64,000 nt of DNA from DASXKD01 sp963762735 (lineage in GTDB: Bacteria > Actinomycetota > Actinomycetes > Streptosporangiales > Streptosporangiaceae): contig CAVXMG010000003.1 in assembly GCA_963762735.1 (NCBI GenBank), positions 310,001 through 374,000 of the forward strand, read 5' to 3'. Both the position numbers and the translations under genes were made by a program. A model generated the notes under the pieces. It worked only from the letters and a program-made list of their open reading frames with translations. It was not told where the DNA came from and searched no databases. Below, piece after piece: positions 1 through 8,900 of this stretch; position 1 is the stretch's first letter, and the number at the start of each line of letters is the position of its first letter.

Positions 1-2013
1 CTGCCCCCGCACCGCGATCCCCGGCTGCACGTTCAGCGACACCCGCTCATACTGCTCAATCTCCGACACCGCCGCCCGCAGCACATCCACCAGCCCCACC
101 GACTGCGTCCACCGCCGCGACACCTCATGCCCCGCCAGCACCAGCAAGTTCTCACTATTACGCCGCATCCGCGTCGCCAGATGGTCCATCTGGAACAAGT
201 TCGCCAGCCGCTCGCTGTCCTGCTCCCCCTGCTCCAGATCATCAATCAACCGGATCTGCCGCTCCACCAGCGACTGCGACCGCCGCGACAAGTTCACAAA
301 CATCGCGTTCACATTCCCGCGCAGCGCCGCCTCATTCGACGCCAGCCGCACCGCCTCCCGGTGCACCTGATCAAACGCCCGCGCCACCTCACCAATCTCA
401 TCAGTGGAATCGACCGTCGATCGGCTCGACGTCCGACGCGGCGCCCCGCACCCTCGCCCTCGCTCATCCGCCGCACCGTCTCCGGCAGCCGGATCCCGGC
501 CACCTCCAGCGCGCCGGCGCGCAACCGCCGCAACGGCCGCACCATCGACCGCACGACCATCATGGTGAACAACAGCGCGAGGCCGAAGAGGAGGAGGACC
601 GCGATCCCGACGAGAATGGCGCTCGTCACGGCCGAGCTGCGCAGCGAGTTGGCCTGGTTGATGACGTCCTTCGCCAGCGACCGCTCCACCGAGCCCATCT
701 GGCCGATGCCGCTGGTCATCGCGTCGTAGAAACCGGCCGCGGTGATCGAGTCGCCACCCAGCGAATGCGTGTTCGCCTGCAGCGTCTCCGCCTGCTGTTC
801 CTGTGAGGGGGCCAGGTAGACGAAAGAGCCGGATACCGTGTTGTCCCACTGCTCGCGCTGCACCGCGGTGGCGGACAGGTTGAAGGCCTGCAGGCCGCTC
901 GCCTGATTGGCCTGGGCGGTGTTCAGCGCGGACACCTCAAGCTGGGTCAGGTTTCCCTGCAGCAGGGCCGCCGCGAGGATGGCGCGCTGCTCCGACGCCT
1001 CTTCCTTCATGCGGGACACCAGGCCAAGCACCGCGACGGTCTGGGAAAGGGTGGGGTCGCCGGTCCCCTGGGCGGTCTGGTCGTCGATCACCAGCAGGTT
1101 GTCGATGAGGTTCGCGTACTTGTTCACCACCACCAGCGGGAACAGCTGGGTCTGCGTGGACGCGTAGCGCAGGTACCGCAGCTCGTCCAGCCCGGCGAGG
1201 GCGGAGGAGACCCGCTGCTGCGCGGCTGAGGTGTAGGCGCCGTGGTACTGCGCGAGCAGCGTATGGAAATGCGTGATCGCCTGATCGGTCTGCCGGTAGA
1301 AGGCCTGGATCACCCGGTACTGCTGGACCGCGCCGCTGCGTTTCGAGCGGTACTGCAGGAGTGCGGCGCGGCTTTTCGAGGCGGGCAACGGGGCCAGGTA
1401 GCCGGGCCGCCCACTCGCGCCGAGCGCGATGTAGTAGACGGTCTGGTCTCGCTCGGTTTCGAGCCGCTGGACCAACTGGGTGACGTCCGCGGCGAGAACG
1501 GCCCGCTCCTCTGCCCGCTGGAATGCCAGGGCGCTCTGCGTCGCCGAGGCGATGCGAACGCCGCCGAGCACCAGGGCGGTCACCGTGGGGATCGCGATGA
1601 GGAGCAGCAGCCTGGAGCGCACCCGCCAGTTCTTCAGGCTGGAGCGCCCGGCTCCGCCGCGGCCGCCCGGGCCGCTCCGCGGGACGCCGGGGCTGCCCGG
1701 GCCGCTCCGCGGGACGCCGTGGCTGCGCCCGGCCGCCGGCGCTGTCCGCCTCGCCGCGCCCGGCGCCAGCGTGGCTGCCGTTGGAATCCAGGCCGTTGAC
1801 GGAGCCGGCCGGGGGTGCCGCTGCGCGCCCGTTGGGCGGAGCCGCGTGCTCATCCGTGACCGCCGCTGCCCCGTCCGGCGCCGGTGCGCGCCCGTTGGGC
1901 ACACCGCTGCCACGGGCCCGCTGCCCGTGGCTGGCCTTGCTCCGGGAGTTGCTTGCTCTTGTGCCCCTCACCAGGCCAATGACCCGAGCCCGATGGCCTG
2001 CGCGTGATGCCAA
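1..2013 (-). CDS. CvnA-like conservon sensor histidine kinase, 3' end cut by window, frame-broken
   Basis: Membrane sensor of the nitrate/nitrite-sensing-domain kinase family found at the head of actinobacterial conservons (cvnABCD). Seen: a Pro/Ala/Gly-rich N-terminal tail with repeated NGRA motifs (about 1730-2013), a membrane segment (RLLLLIAIPTVTALVLGG), a long helical periplasmic NIT-like region, a second membrane segment (AILVGIAVLLLFGLALLF), a HAMP linker, and the start of the kinase dimerisation region (NLSRRSQSLVERQIRLID). Two frame changes are needed: one near 1640-1760 between tail and core, and one near 450-460 in a GCGGGG run, after which DEIGEVARAFDQ resumes. The start at 2013 is uncertain. 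cvnB, cvnC and cvnD would lie outside the window, so the conservon assignment is inferred from this protein alone. Confidence 0.8.
1665..1719. repeat. Tandem 30-bp-period direct repeat in cvnA-like N-terminal tail
   Basis: A 25-bp unit occurs at 1665-1689 and again at 1695-1719. It begins GCCCGGGCCGCTCC in both copies. It lies in the low-complexity N-terminal coding region, near the point where the reading frame appears to change, so it is also a plausible site of repeat slippage. Confidence 0.8.
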
Positions 2014-2243
2014 AGCGGCATGATGTCGCGCCCCTCTCTGGACGGCGAATCAGCAACCGTGGCTGGATCCCCACGGTCGGCCGGCCAGCCTCTCGCCGTC
2101 CCGCAACCAGTAAATCCGGGTATTACAGGCGAACGTCCTGATTTAAACGACGGTTCACCTGCCCCACCTTCCGTAGGGTACGCTCTGGCCCAGCGCGATG
2201 TCCTGAAGTGCGGAAATCTGTCCCGATCTGAGCCTGGAGTGCC

Positions 2244-3277
2244 ATGAAGGCGATGCCCATCGGCCGACCGGCCCGGCTGGGCGGCCGCCGCGTGCGGATC
2301 GCCGCGGGCTGCGCGGCTCGCCGGCCTGCTGCTCGCGGGGTGTCAGGCGCTCGGCGGTTCATCGGCATCCGGTGCGGCCCCGGCAGGGTCCTCGATCACC
2401 GTCGCGGCGGTGCCCGGGGTCGGCGACGCGCCGCTGTATGTTGCCTGGCAGCGCGGGCTCTTCAAGCAGCGCGGCCTGACGGTTCACCTCCGCTCTTACA
2501 AGACGATGGGCGAGGTGATGACCGCGCTGCACAGCGGCCAGGCCAACGTCGCCGTGGGCGACTACGCCGACTTCTTCTACGAGCAGGAGCGCGACTCCAG
2601 CGCGCCGATGGTCGTGCTGGCCGACGGCTACGACGCCGCGCCCAACATCATGGACGTGCTGGTTAGCCCCGATTCGCCGATCACCGGCCCGCAGGGCCTG
2701 CAGGGCAAGACGATCGGCACGGTAGCGCCGCAGGTGATGCCGGACAGCGTGGGCGGCCACCCGTACAGCATGGAGACCGTGGCCGCCTACTCGGCGCTGG
2801 AGAACGACGGCGTCCAGCCGACTTTCGGTGAAGTGGCGCCCCCTGCCAGCGGATGAACTTGTGAACGCGCTCCGCAGCCACCTGGTGGACGCCATCCTGG
2901 TCACCGAGCCCGAGATCTTCCAGGCCGAGAGCCAGGTCGGCGCGCGCACCATCCTCGACGCCTGCAGTGGCGAGACCGTCAACCTGCCGCTGGATGGCTA
3001 CTTCGCGCCGAGGTCGTTCGCCGAGAATCACCGGGCGGCCCTGATGGCCTTCCGTTCGGTCATGACCCGCGCTCAGGCCGACGCGGTCCAGCCAGCGCCG
3101 CTGCAGGCCGTGTTGACGAACGACGCGGGCATGAGCCGTCAGACGGCTTCACTGATCACCGTCGGCCAGTACCCCACCGCGCTGAGGGTGGCGAGCCTGC
3201 AACGGGTCGCGGACCTGATGTCGTTCTACGGGGCACTCCTGCACCCGCTCGTCGTCTCGCACATGCTCCTCCCCTGA
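2244..3277 (+). CDS. ABC transporter substrate-binding lipoprotein (SsuA/THI5-like), frame-broken
   Basis: Extracytoplasmic solute receptor of the NMT1/THI5/SsuA-like fold, anchored as a lipoprotein. Seen: ATG at 2244, a basic N-terminus, a lipobox LLLAGC with the lipidated Cys codon at 2341-2343, then VAAVPGVGDAPLYVAWQRGLF, the typical first strand and helix of this family, then GQANVAVGDYADFFYE and a second lobe ending at the stop 3275-3277. Reading frame 3 carries the signal start, frame 1 carries 2310-2835, and frame 2 carries 2828-3277, so two 1-nt changes are required. No permease or ATPase gene is adjacent, so the substrate is unknown; sulfonates, thiamine precursors and similar small molecules are typical. 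The 3' end overlaps the convergent membrane-protein gene. Confidence 0.82.
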
Positions 3278-5446
3278 CCATGCCTTTTTCGGCACGGTAC
3301 GCAGGCCCAGGGCCCGCTTAGTTCCCAGGCGCACCGCGCCCGGCGCTGACCAGAGCCAGTGACCCTCCGGGGTGAGCCCGGCTCGCCGCGCGCGCCCGGC
3401 CCCAACTTCCGGCCGTGGTGAGCCCGGGTCAGTCCTGCCACGCACCCGCTTTCTCCGCTCGAGGAATGCGATGCCCGCGAGAGCAAGAGCCGCCACGAGG
3501 GACGCGATCTCGCTCGCGATGATGCCGCCGGACGGGTTGTAATGGACGACACCTCCTCCTGCGGGCGCGACGATACCCGCCTGCCCGTCGGCGAGCCGTA
3601 CAGCCGGATGGCTGTCGAGTGTCCAGCTTTGCGAGTAGGGAACGGGGAGGGCGACAACGCCTGGACGGCCGGGAAGGACCCGGTAGTCGACGAGATCAAC
3701 GGAACGCACCCGGCGAGCGTCGCGTGTCTCCGTGGCGGTCGGCCAGACAGAGAAGAGGTCCAGCGAGCGACTCGAGTACTCCAGACGGATCCCGGGAGCC
3801 GCTGCGATTCCGGCGAAGTCCCGCCAATCGGCCACCTTCGCCAGGGCGACGAACCTTACGCCGAGGCCGGCGAGCGCGCCACGCAGCCGTCGCAGGTTCA
3901 CTGGCGGGCCGAGCAAGTGGTCAAGGAAGACGTGCTCGGGGTCTTCGGCAGCGAAAGCGTAACCAGGACCGGGATTCTGGCTAGCGAGGACGGTCCCTGC
4001 GAAGTAAGACGCTGCCGGGTTGGCGATTGTCCGCTGGCCGGTGAACGGGGTCGGGAAGTACTCGTGCCAGGGCAGGAACAGTACCGTAGCGTCCCCGGTA
4101 AGGCGCGAGGCTGAGGCCCACGAGGACGGGACTTCGCTGGCCTTGACCTGGCCACCGAGGCCGCCGAACAGGTTCGGCGTATAGGCGAGGGGCAAGGCAA
4201 TCGCCAGCGCGGCCGGCACGAGCCGGGCAGCCTTCTGGCGGCTTCCGTTGGCGAGCCATGCGATGCCCCAGCCGAACCCGTAGGCATACGCGAGGGCGAC
4301 CAGGACCGAGAACTTGTCCGGCTCGCGCATCATGACGAAACCGGGGATGTGCCCGTAGGCGAACCTGAAGAGGCCGCCGGTCGGGCCCTGGTCCCCGAGG
4401 GCGAGGAAGTATCCAGCAACACCCGCGGCGAGGATGGCCAGGCCGTCGCGCCTGCGCGCCGCGTCGCGCAGCACTGCGACATAACCGAGCGCGACCATCA
4501 GCACCAGGGCTGCGAGTATGGCGGGCCAGCGGGAGAAGAGGTCCTTCGGCTCGGTCGGCCCCGGGCGAAAGAAGCCGTACAGCCCGGCGACGTTAACCAT
4601 CAGCCCGACTCGCGGGTCAGCCCGGGTGCGATACGCATTGAGCTGGGTGAGCGGGCTGGCCGGGCTAGCCCCCGCGAGCAAGGGCGGCACCAGCAGGTAG
4701 GCGCTGATGGCCGCGGCACCGAGCGCGACTCCGCCGAGGCGCAGCGAGGCCAGCAACCGGCGCGGCCGGGTCAGGACGATCGCAGCCGCTACCGGCACCA
4801 GAATCCACGCGAAGTGCTCGCTCATCATCACCGTGGCCCCGGCCCAGCAGGCGGCGCGGCCGACGCGGTGCGGCTCTTGCGCAGCATCCAGGAGCGCGGT
4901 CACGGCGAAGGGCAGCAAGGCGTAGCCGAGCAGAACTCCCAGCTGGCCTGCGTAAAGCCGGTCGAAGACGAACGGGTTGACGGCGTAGAAGAGTCCGGCG
5001 CCGAGGCGTGCGGGGAGCACCGCGGTGCGCACCAGGCGCGCCGCCCCGGTCGTGGCAAGCGGGAAGAAGACCGCGGCCGGGACGACCGAGCCAGCCTGCC
5101 CGAGCAGGCGATCGAGGAGGTGGAAGCCGATCGCGAGCGGCACTCCCCCGGTCAGGCCACCATCGAGACCAAAAGCCGCCGCTGGCAGTAGCGGCTGGTG
5201 AGGGCCGGAGACGAAGTCCAGCAAGAGCAGCCGTCCACCGGCGAACGGATAACAGACGAGCGCCGCCAGCACCAAGCCAAGCAGGAGCGGTGCCGAGGCT
5301 ACAAGCGCTGCGCGTGCCCGTGCCGCGCGCGGGCCGCCCCCGGTCACGACAGCTGCCGCTCTCACCAACGTGCCTGCACGCTCAGGACCCAGGCGGGATG
5401 CCGCGCCAGGCCTATTTTTGATTGAGCGCAGCACGGACCGATTCAA
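3149..5446 (-). CDS. Polytopic membrane protein, GT-C-like (AftD/YfhO-type) glycosyltransferase candidate
   Basis: 765 codons without interruption. The N-terminal two-thirds is highly hydrophobic with roughly ten or more membrane segments, followed by a soluble C-terminal part and one last membrane segment (IASLVAALALAGIAFL). Motifs seen include NPFVFDRLYAGQLGV, GGLFRFAYGHIPGF and MMREPDKFSVLVALAYA, the last resembling a REPxRF/K-type motif shared with the larger protein at 8901-12238. Large actinobacterial proteins of this shape are thought to transfer sugars from polyprenyl-phosphate donors outside the membrane. The activity here is inferred. The TTG at 5446, or GTG at 5434, overlaps the end of the FkbM gene, so the two are likely co-transcribed. 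The last 40 or so residues overlap the convergent lipoprotein gene and may reflect a lost stop. Confidence 0.72.
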   Translation of the reverse strand: MNRSVLRSIKNRPGAASRLGPERAGTLVRAAAVVTGGGPRAARARAALVASAPLLLGLVLAALVCYPFAGGRLLLLDFVSGPHQPLLPAAAFGLDGGLTGGVPLAIGFHLLDRLLGQAGSVVPAAVFFPLATTGAARLVRTAVLPARLGAGLFYAVNPFVFDRLYAGQLGVLLGYALLPFAVTALLDAAQEPHRVGRAACWAGATVMMSEHFAWILVPVAAAIVLTRPRRLLASLRLGGVALGAAAISAYLLVPPLLAGASPASPLTQLNAYRTRADPRVGLMVNVAGLYGFFRPGPTEPKDLFSRWPAILAALVLMVALGYVAVLRDAARRRDGLAILAAGVAGYFLALGDQGPTGGLFRFAYGHIPGFVMMREPDKFSVLVALAYAYGFGWGIAWLANGSRQKAARLVPAALAIALPLAYTPNLFGGLGGQVKASEVPSSWASASRLTGDATVLFLPWHEYFPTPFTGQRTIANPAASYFAGTVLASQNPGPGYAFAAEDPEHVFLDHLLGPPVNLRRLRGALAGLGVRFVALAKVADWRDFAGIAAAPGIRLEYSSRSLDLFSVWPTATETRDARRVRSVDLVDYRVLPGRPGVVALPVPYSQSWTLDSHPAVRLADGQAGIVAPAGGGVVHYNPSGGIIASEIASLVAALALAGIAFLERRKRVRGRTDPGSPRPEVGAGRARRAGLTPEGHWLWSAPGAVRLGTKRALGLRTVPKKAWSGEEHVRDDERVQECPVERHQVRDPLQARHPQRGGVLADGDQ

Positions 5447-6478
5447 TCACCTGGTAATGGGCAGGCTGACTCGATTTCGAAGTGGCGATCAAGTTGGCGT
5501 TCATATAGCGCCGGGCCGAATATCGAAGAAGATCATGCTTGCTGCAAGGCTTAAACGTTGCTCTTGGTTCATCCACTACGAGCACATTATCGTATATCCC
5601 GAATATTATGTCCAAAAATTCATCTGGCCTGAAGCCGCAGTTGGCGAGGTTGCCTGGCACAAACTCTATGAAAAGAGTAGGTTTGTCTTCGTGCAACACT
5701 CTACGTGCGCCCCGAAGGACAGCGCTTTCAAAACCCTCCACATCGACCTTGAGCAAGTCGATGGGGCGATCTTGGAACTCCTGCTCCGCATAGTCGTCAA
5801 GTGAGACTGCCGGCACTGTAATCGAAGTTGTCGAGTTAAGAGCATTCTTGGCCGAGGCCGAGTGTCTGACAGTGGACCCCTCGAGAAGGTATATTTCTAT
5901 CTTGCCACTAGCCTGCCCGACAGCTTGTTCTTCTACCACTACCCGCGCTGCTAGCTCGTTCCCTTCAAGATTTCGCCTTAGGTACCCCAAATTCTCAGGA
6001 ACCGGTTCAAACGCCACGACTTTGCCAGCGGCTGGCGCTCGATCTGCGGCGATGCAACAATACAGCCCGATATTCGCCCCGACGTCGACGATCGTCATGC
6101 TGATGGCTGCTAGCCGTTCGAAGACATCAAGCTCGATCTTCTCGTAGAAGCCGCCCATGAGACCAGGCGCAATGGATTACATCCTTGGCAGGGAAGGTAA
6201 GTGTGACTCCCCGGTAAGTCGGTGGTTATTTCGCCACTCGCACCGCCGAATTTAAAGACTTTAGTTTTGATCGCAGTAGTCAGCGGCAGCTTTTCGATGG
6301 GGGTCCTCGCGAATAGCTTCCGCGCACTCTTTATTACCGCCAAGGACGCATTCTCGCGCCACGGCGCTCTTGCAGACGTCATCAGTAGGTCAACCACCAT
6401 TCGCTTCAGCCTGAAATTTACGTCATTGATACGATCTTCGTCGTTTGCCAAGCTCGACTCAGCATCGCATGCTAGCAC
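5412..6478 (-). CDS. FkbM-family SAM-dependent methyltransferase, frame-broken
   Basis: FkbM enzymes O-methylate sugars or polyketides. Seen: SAM-binding motif I (VDVGANIGLYCC), FEPVPENLGYLRRNL (acidic motif II), and DLLKVDVEGFESAVLRGA, the hallmark FkbM segment, followed by a normal C-terminus ending at 5412. The N-terminal about 90 residues lie in another frame (6478 to about 6215), and a short middle stretch, LTFPAKDVIHCAW, lies in the third frame. The breaks fall in GGGG and GGG runs near 6205 and 6155. The gene and its upstream region are markedly lower in G+C than their neighbours, which suggests acquisition from outside. The stop overlaps the start of the GT-C-like gene, so the methyltransferase probably modifies the glycan made by this cluster. 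Confidence 0.85.
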
Positions 6479-6493
6479 GTTCTCGTCTGCCGT

Positions 6494-6829
6494 TTAACAC
6501 ATTGAGCTCACGAAGTAATTTGAGGTTGCTATCGGCTCCGCATTCGCTTTCTTGGCATGTTGGTGGCTTATGAAAAATTGTGCTAGTTGGGCTACCTTAG
6601 TCTTCTTGAAGGAGACAGGGCAAGTTTGTCTCATGACCTCCTGAAGGCCCGAATGTGATTCTATGCGGGGTTTCGCCGGGAGCACGAATACCCTGAATTG
6701 AGCTGATCGCCCGTAATCGCCCGGATCGCAGCGGTAGTCCAGGTGGAGTCGAAGTTGTGGCGGGAACCGAACGCTGATAATTTGCTTCACGGTCGCTCTA
6801 CGGTAGCTGGCTGATCTCCGCGAACCCAC
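6494..6829 (-). CDS. Possible hypothetical protein in low-GC patch
   Basis: A 111-codon open frame 16 bp upstream of the FkbM gene on the same strand, in the same low-GC patch. I recognise no domain. The segment RFPPQLRLHLDYRCD and the basic C-terminal half do not look like an antisense shadow of a GC-rich gene, but there is no independent support for coding and no clear ribosome-binding site. It may equally be non-coding DNA left by the event that brought in the methyltransferase. Confidence 0.25.
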   Translation of the reverse strand: MGSRRSASYRRATVKQIISVRFPPQLRLHLDYRCDPGDYGRSAQFRVFVLPAKPRIESHSGLQEVMRQTCPVSFKKTKVAQLAQFFISHQHAKKANAEPIATSNYFVSSMC

Positions 6830-7082
6830 AAGTCAGGCGCGCCGCGCCTTGTCTAGAAAATTGGCATAATATGAAGGTTCAAACAGGTGCTGGCAAAATC
6901 GGAGAATCTGGCCCGAAGGTGCTCCGCGAGCCCAGCTCCATAATGACAATTACGCCATACCTCCCGCATCCGCAGCGATCAAATTTGGACACCCGATTGC
7001 CCTGGTGGAATCCTCGTGCCATTCGGTGGTTTAGAGATCAGCACGTAACCGCCCGGCTGGTCCCCGCGCGGCGGGGGGCAAC

Positions 7083-8213
7083 GTGACGCCCTCCGGCCCA
7101 GCTTGGCGAGCGAGGCGACGGTACTCCTCTTGTCAGCGTGGTACTGGCGACCTACAACCGGGTAACGTGCTCGAGGACACCCTGCGCATGGTCCTCGCCC
7201 AGACTCTCGACGGCTTCGAACTGATTGTCTGTGACGACGGCTCGACTGACGAGACCCCGGTTCTGATGGCCGAATGGGCAGCGCGAGATCCACGCATCCG
7301 CTACCTGCGGCAACCGCGGAACCTCGGCGATGGCCCCGAACGTGCGTCGCGGGATCGCCCTGGCCAGGGCGGAGTTCGTCGCCATCCTCTATGACGGCGA
7401 CGTTTACGATCCCCGGCTGCTCGAGCGGTGGGTGGCCGCGCTCCGCGCGTACCCCGACGCTGCGTTTGTCTTCAACGCCTACAACCGGCTGGGCGCGGAC
7501 GGCAGGATCAAGACGTATCGATAGCGCCTCGATACCTGCGTGCCGGGACGAGTCCTGCTGGGCCACTACTTCCGGCGCTGGCACTTCACGTCGCCCGTCT
7601 GGGGGACAGTGATGCTCAGGAAGAGCAAGTACCTCGCCGCAGGGGGCCTCGACATCCGCTTCTGGTTCTTCGCGGACGCCGACCTCTACCTGAGATTGGC
7701 GGAACCAGCTCCGTGGCGTACGTGCCGGAGCCACTGATCGGCCTCGCCAGCCGGGAGACCGTTCCGAAGCTCTTTCGGCCTCCGTCAAAACGACTGGCCC
7801 GTCGAGTCTTCCTCGAGGCGAGGGTGCGGCACTACCGGGGGCGTCCCCTCCGGCTCCTAGCCGAGATGCCCCGGCACTGGGCATTCGTCGCCATAGACAT
7901 CGCGGTCGGCCCGATGCTGACCGCCATCTCCGGCTGGCAGCGGCCGAGCCTGGCGTCCCGGCTCCGGCGACGGCTCATCCGGCGACGATCGCAGGAGGGC
8001 GCGCGACCCAATGAAGGTGACCCGCGAGTGACCTGGCAGGCACGCCCAATCGGTTACGCCGGGCGAGCTGACTTGCGGAATCACTTGATCCGAGCTGGGT
8101 CTGCAGTGACCCTGCGCTCCGGCTTCCAGGCCATGTCGAGCAGGAGACGGCCCGCGACGGCCGCTGCTTCGCCGCCCTTCAACGCAAGGACGCCCATCCC
8201 TAGAGTCGGCTGA
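7083..8213 (+). CDS. Family 2 glycosyltransferase (GT-A fold), multiply frame-broken
   Basis: Cytoplasmic nucleotide-sugar transferase. Seen in successive frames: PLVSVVLATYNRV (first strand), ELIVCDDGSTDETP (nucleotide-binding DDGS), RGIALARAEFVAILYDGD (the usual DxD replaced by DGD), then VWGTVMLRKSKYLAAGGLD with FFADADLYLRLAE, which is the acceptor-side motif. At least four frame changes are needed (about 7100, 7163, 7330-7350 and 7700), plus an in-frame TAG near 7522. The start is taken as GTG 7083, preceded by a G-rich ribosome-binding site. The end is uncertain: the frame runs to 8213, overlapping the convergent glycosyltransferase, while the natural end may be near 8030. It is the only plus-strand glycosyltransferase in the cluster. 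Confidence 0.75.
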
Positions 8214-8887
8214 GCGAGGAGCAACGAGGGGTGCTCGAAGTAGGGACGCCTGAGATCGCCGCCAACGACGGCTTCCGTGCTTGCGGCGGTATGCGGCAAT
8301 CCACGCCGCGTACCCGGTTTCTTCCGGCAGGCCGCGAGAAAGGTCAACGCGCCCTCGTCGTGAAAGAAAATATCCGAGGTCCTGCCGACCTTTGCACGGG
8401 CGCTAGCACGGTGTCCGAGGTCAGTGTCCTCCATCGCTCGCAGGTTTTCGTCGAAGCCGCCGAGCGCCTCGAAGAGGTCATAGGAGAAGAAGCGCGGCGA
8501 TTCCAGGCTCCCGACATACATGGAGCGCTCGAAGGCGCGGACCTTCGCCCAGTAGCTCCTGCCGAAGCTGCGCTCAGGCACGACGACCGATCCAGCGCCA
8601 GCCACGATCTGCTCGATCGCCTGCTCGACCACGTGCTCGCCGGCGACCATGTCAGCATCGACGAAGCCGACTATGTCAGCCGGGAGTGCTCGCGCTCCTA
8701 CGTTGCGCTGCAGCGAGGGGTTAGGTGCCGCGTTGAGCACGAGATCCGCAGAGCCAGATGCGATGGCATTCGAATCATCGACGGAGCCGCAATCGACGAC
8801 GACAAGACCGCAGTGCACCGACTGGCGGACGATGGACTCGAGGCAGGCCCGCAAAGTCCGCCCGGCGTTCTTCGTCGGAACGACCAC
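8081..8887 (-). CDS. Family 2 glycosyltransferase
   Basis: 268 codons from GTG 8887. Seen: VVVPTKNAGRTLRACLESI, VVVDCGSVDDSNAIA (a CGS variant of the usual DDGS), LQRNVGARALPADIVGFVDADM with the metal-binding DAD, and ALGGFDENLRAMEDTDLGHR, the acceptor-binding ED motif. Around 8290-8340 another frame reads GYAAWIAAYRRKHGS, which fits the family better than the annotated frame, so a compensating pair of frame changes is likely. It starts 14 nt downstream of the large membrane protein gene and is the last gene of the minus-strand run that begins with the flippase, pointing to one operon for glycan assembly. Confidence 0.82.
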   Translation of the reverse strand: MVVPTKNAGRTLRACLESIVRQSVHCGLVVVDCGSVDDSNAIASGSADLVLNAAPNPSLQRNVGARALPADIVGFVDADMVAGEHVVEQAIEQIVAGAGSVVVPERSFGRSYWAKVRAFERSMYVGSLESPRFFSYDLFEALGGFDENLRAMEDTDLGHRASARAKVGRTSDIFFHDEGALTFLAACRKKPGTRRGLPHTAASTEAVVGGDLRRPYFEHPSLLLAQPTLGMGVLALKGGEAAAVAGRLLLDMAWKPERRVTADPARIK

Positions 8888-8900
8888 CGTGACGCTGGCC

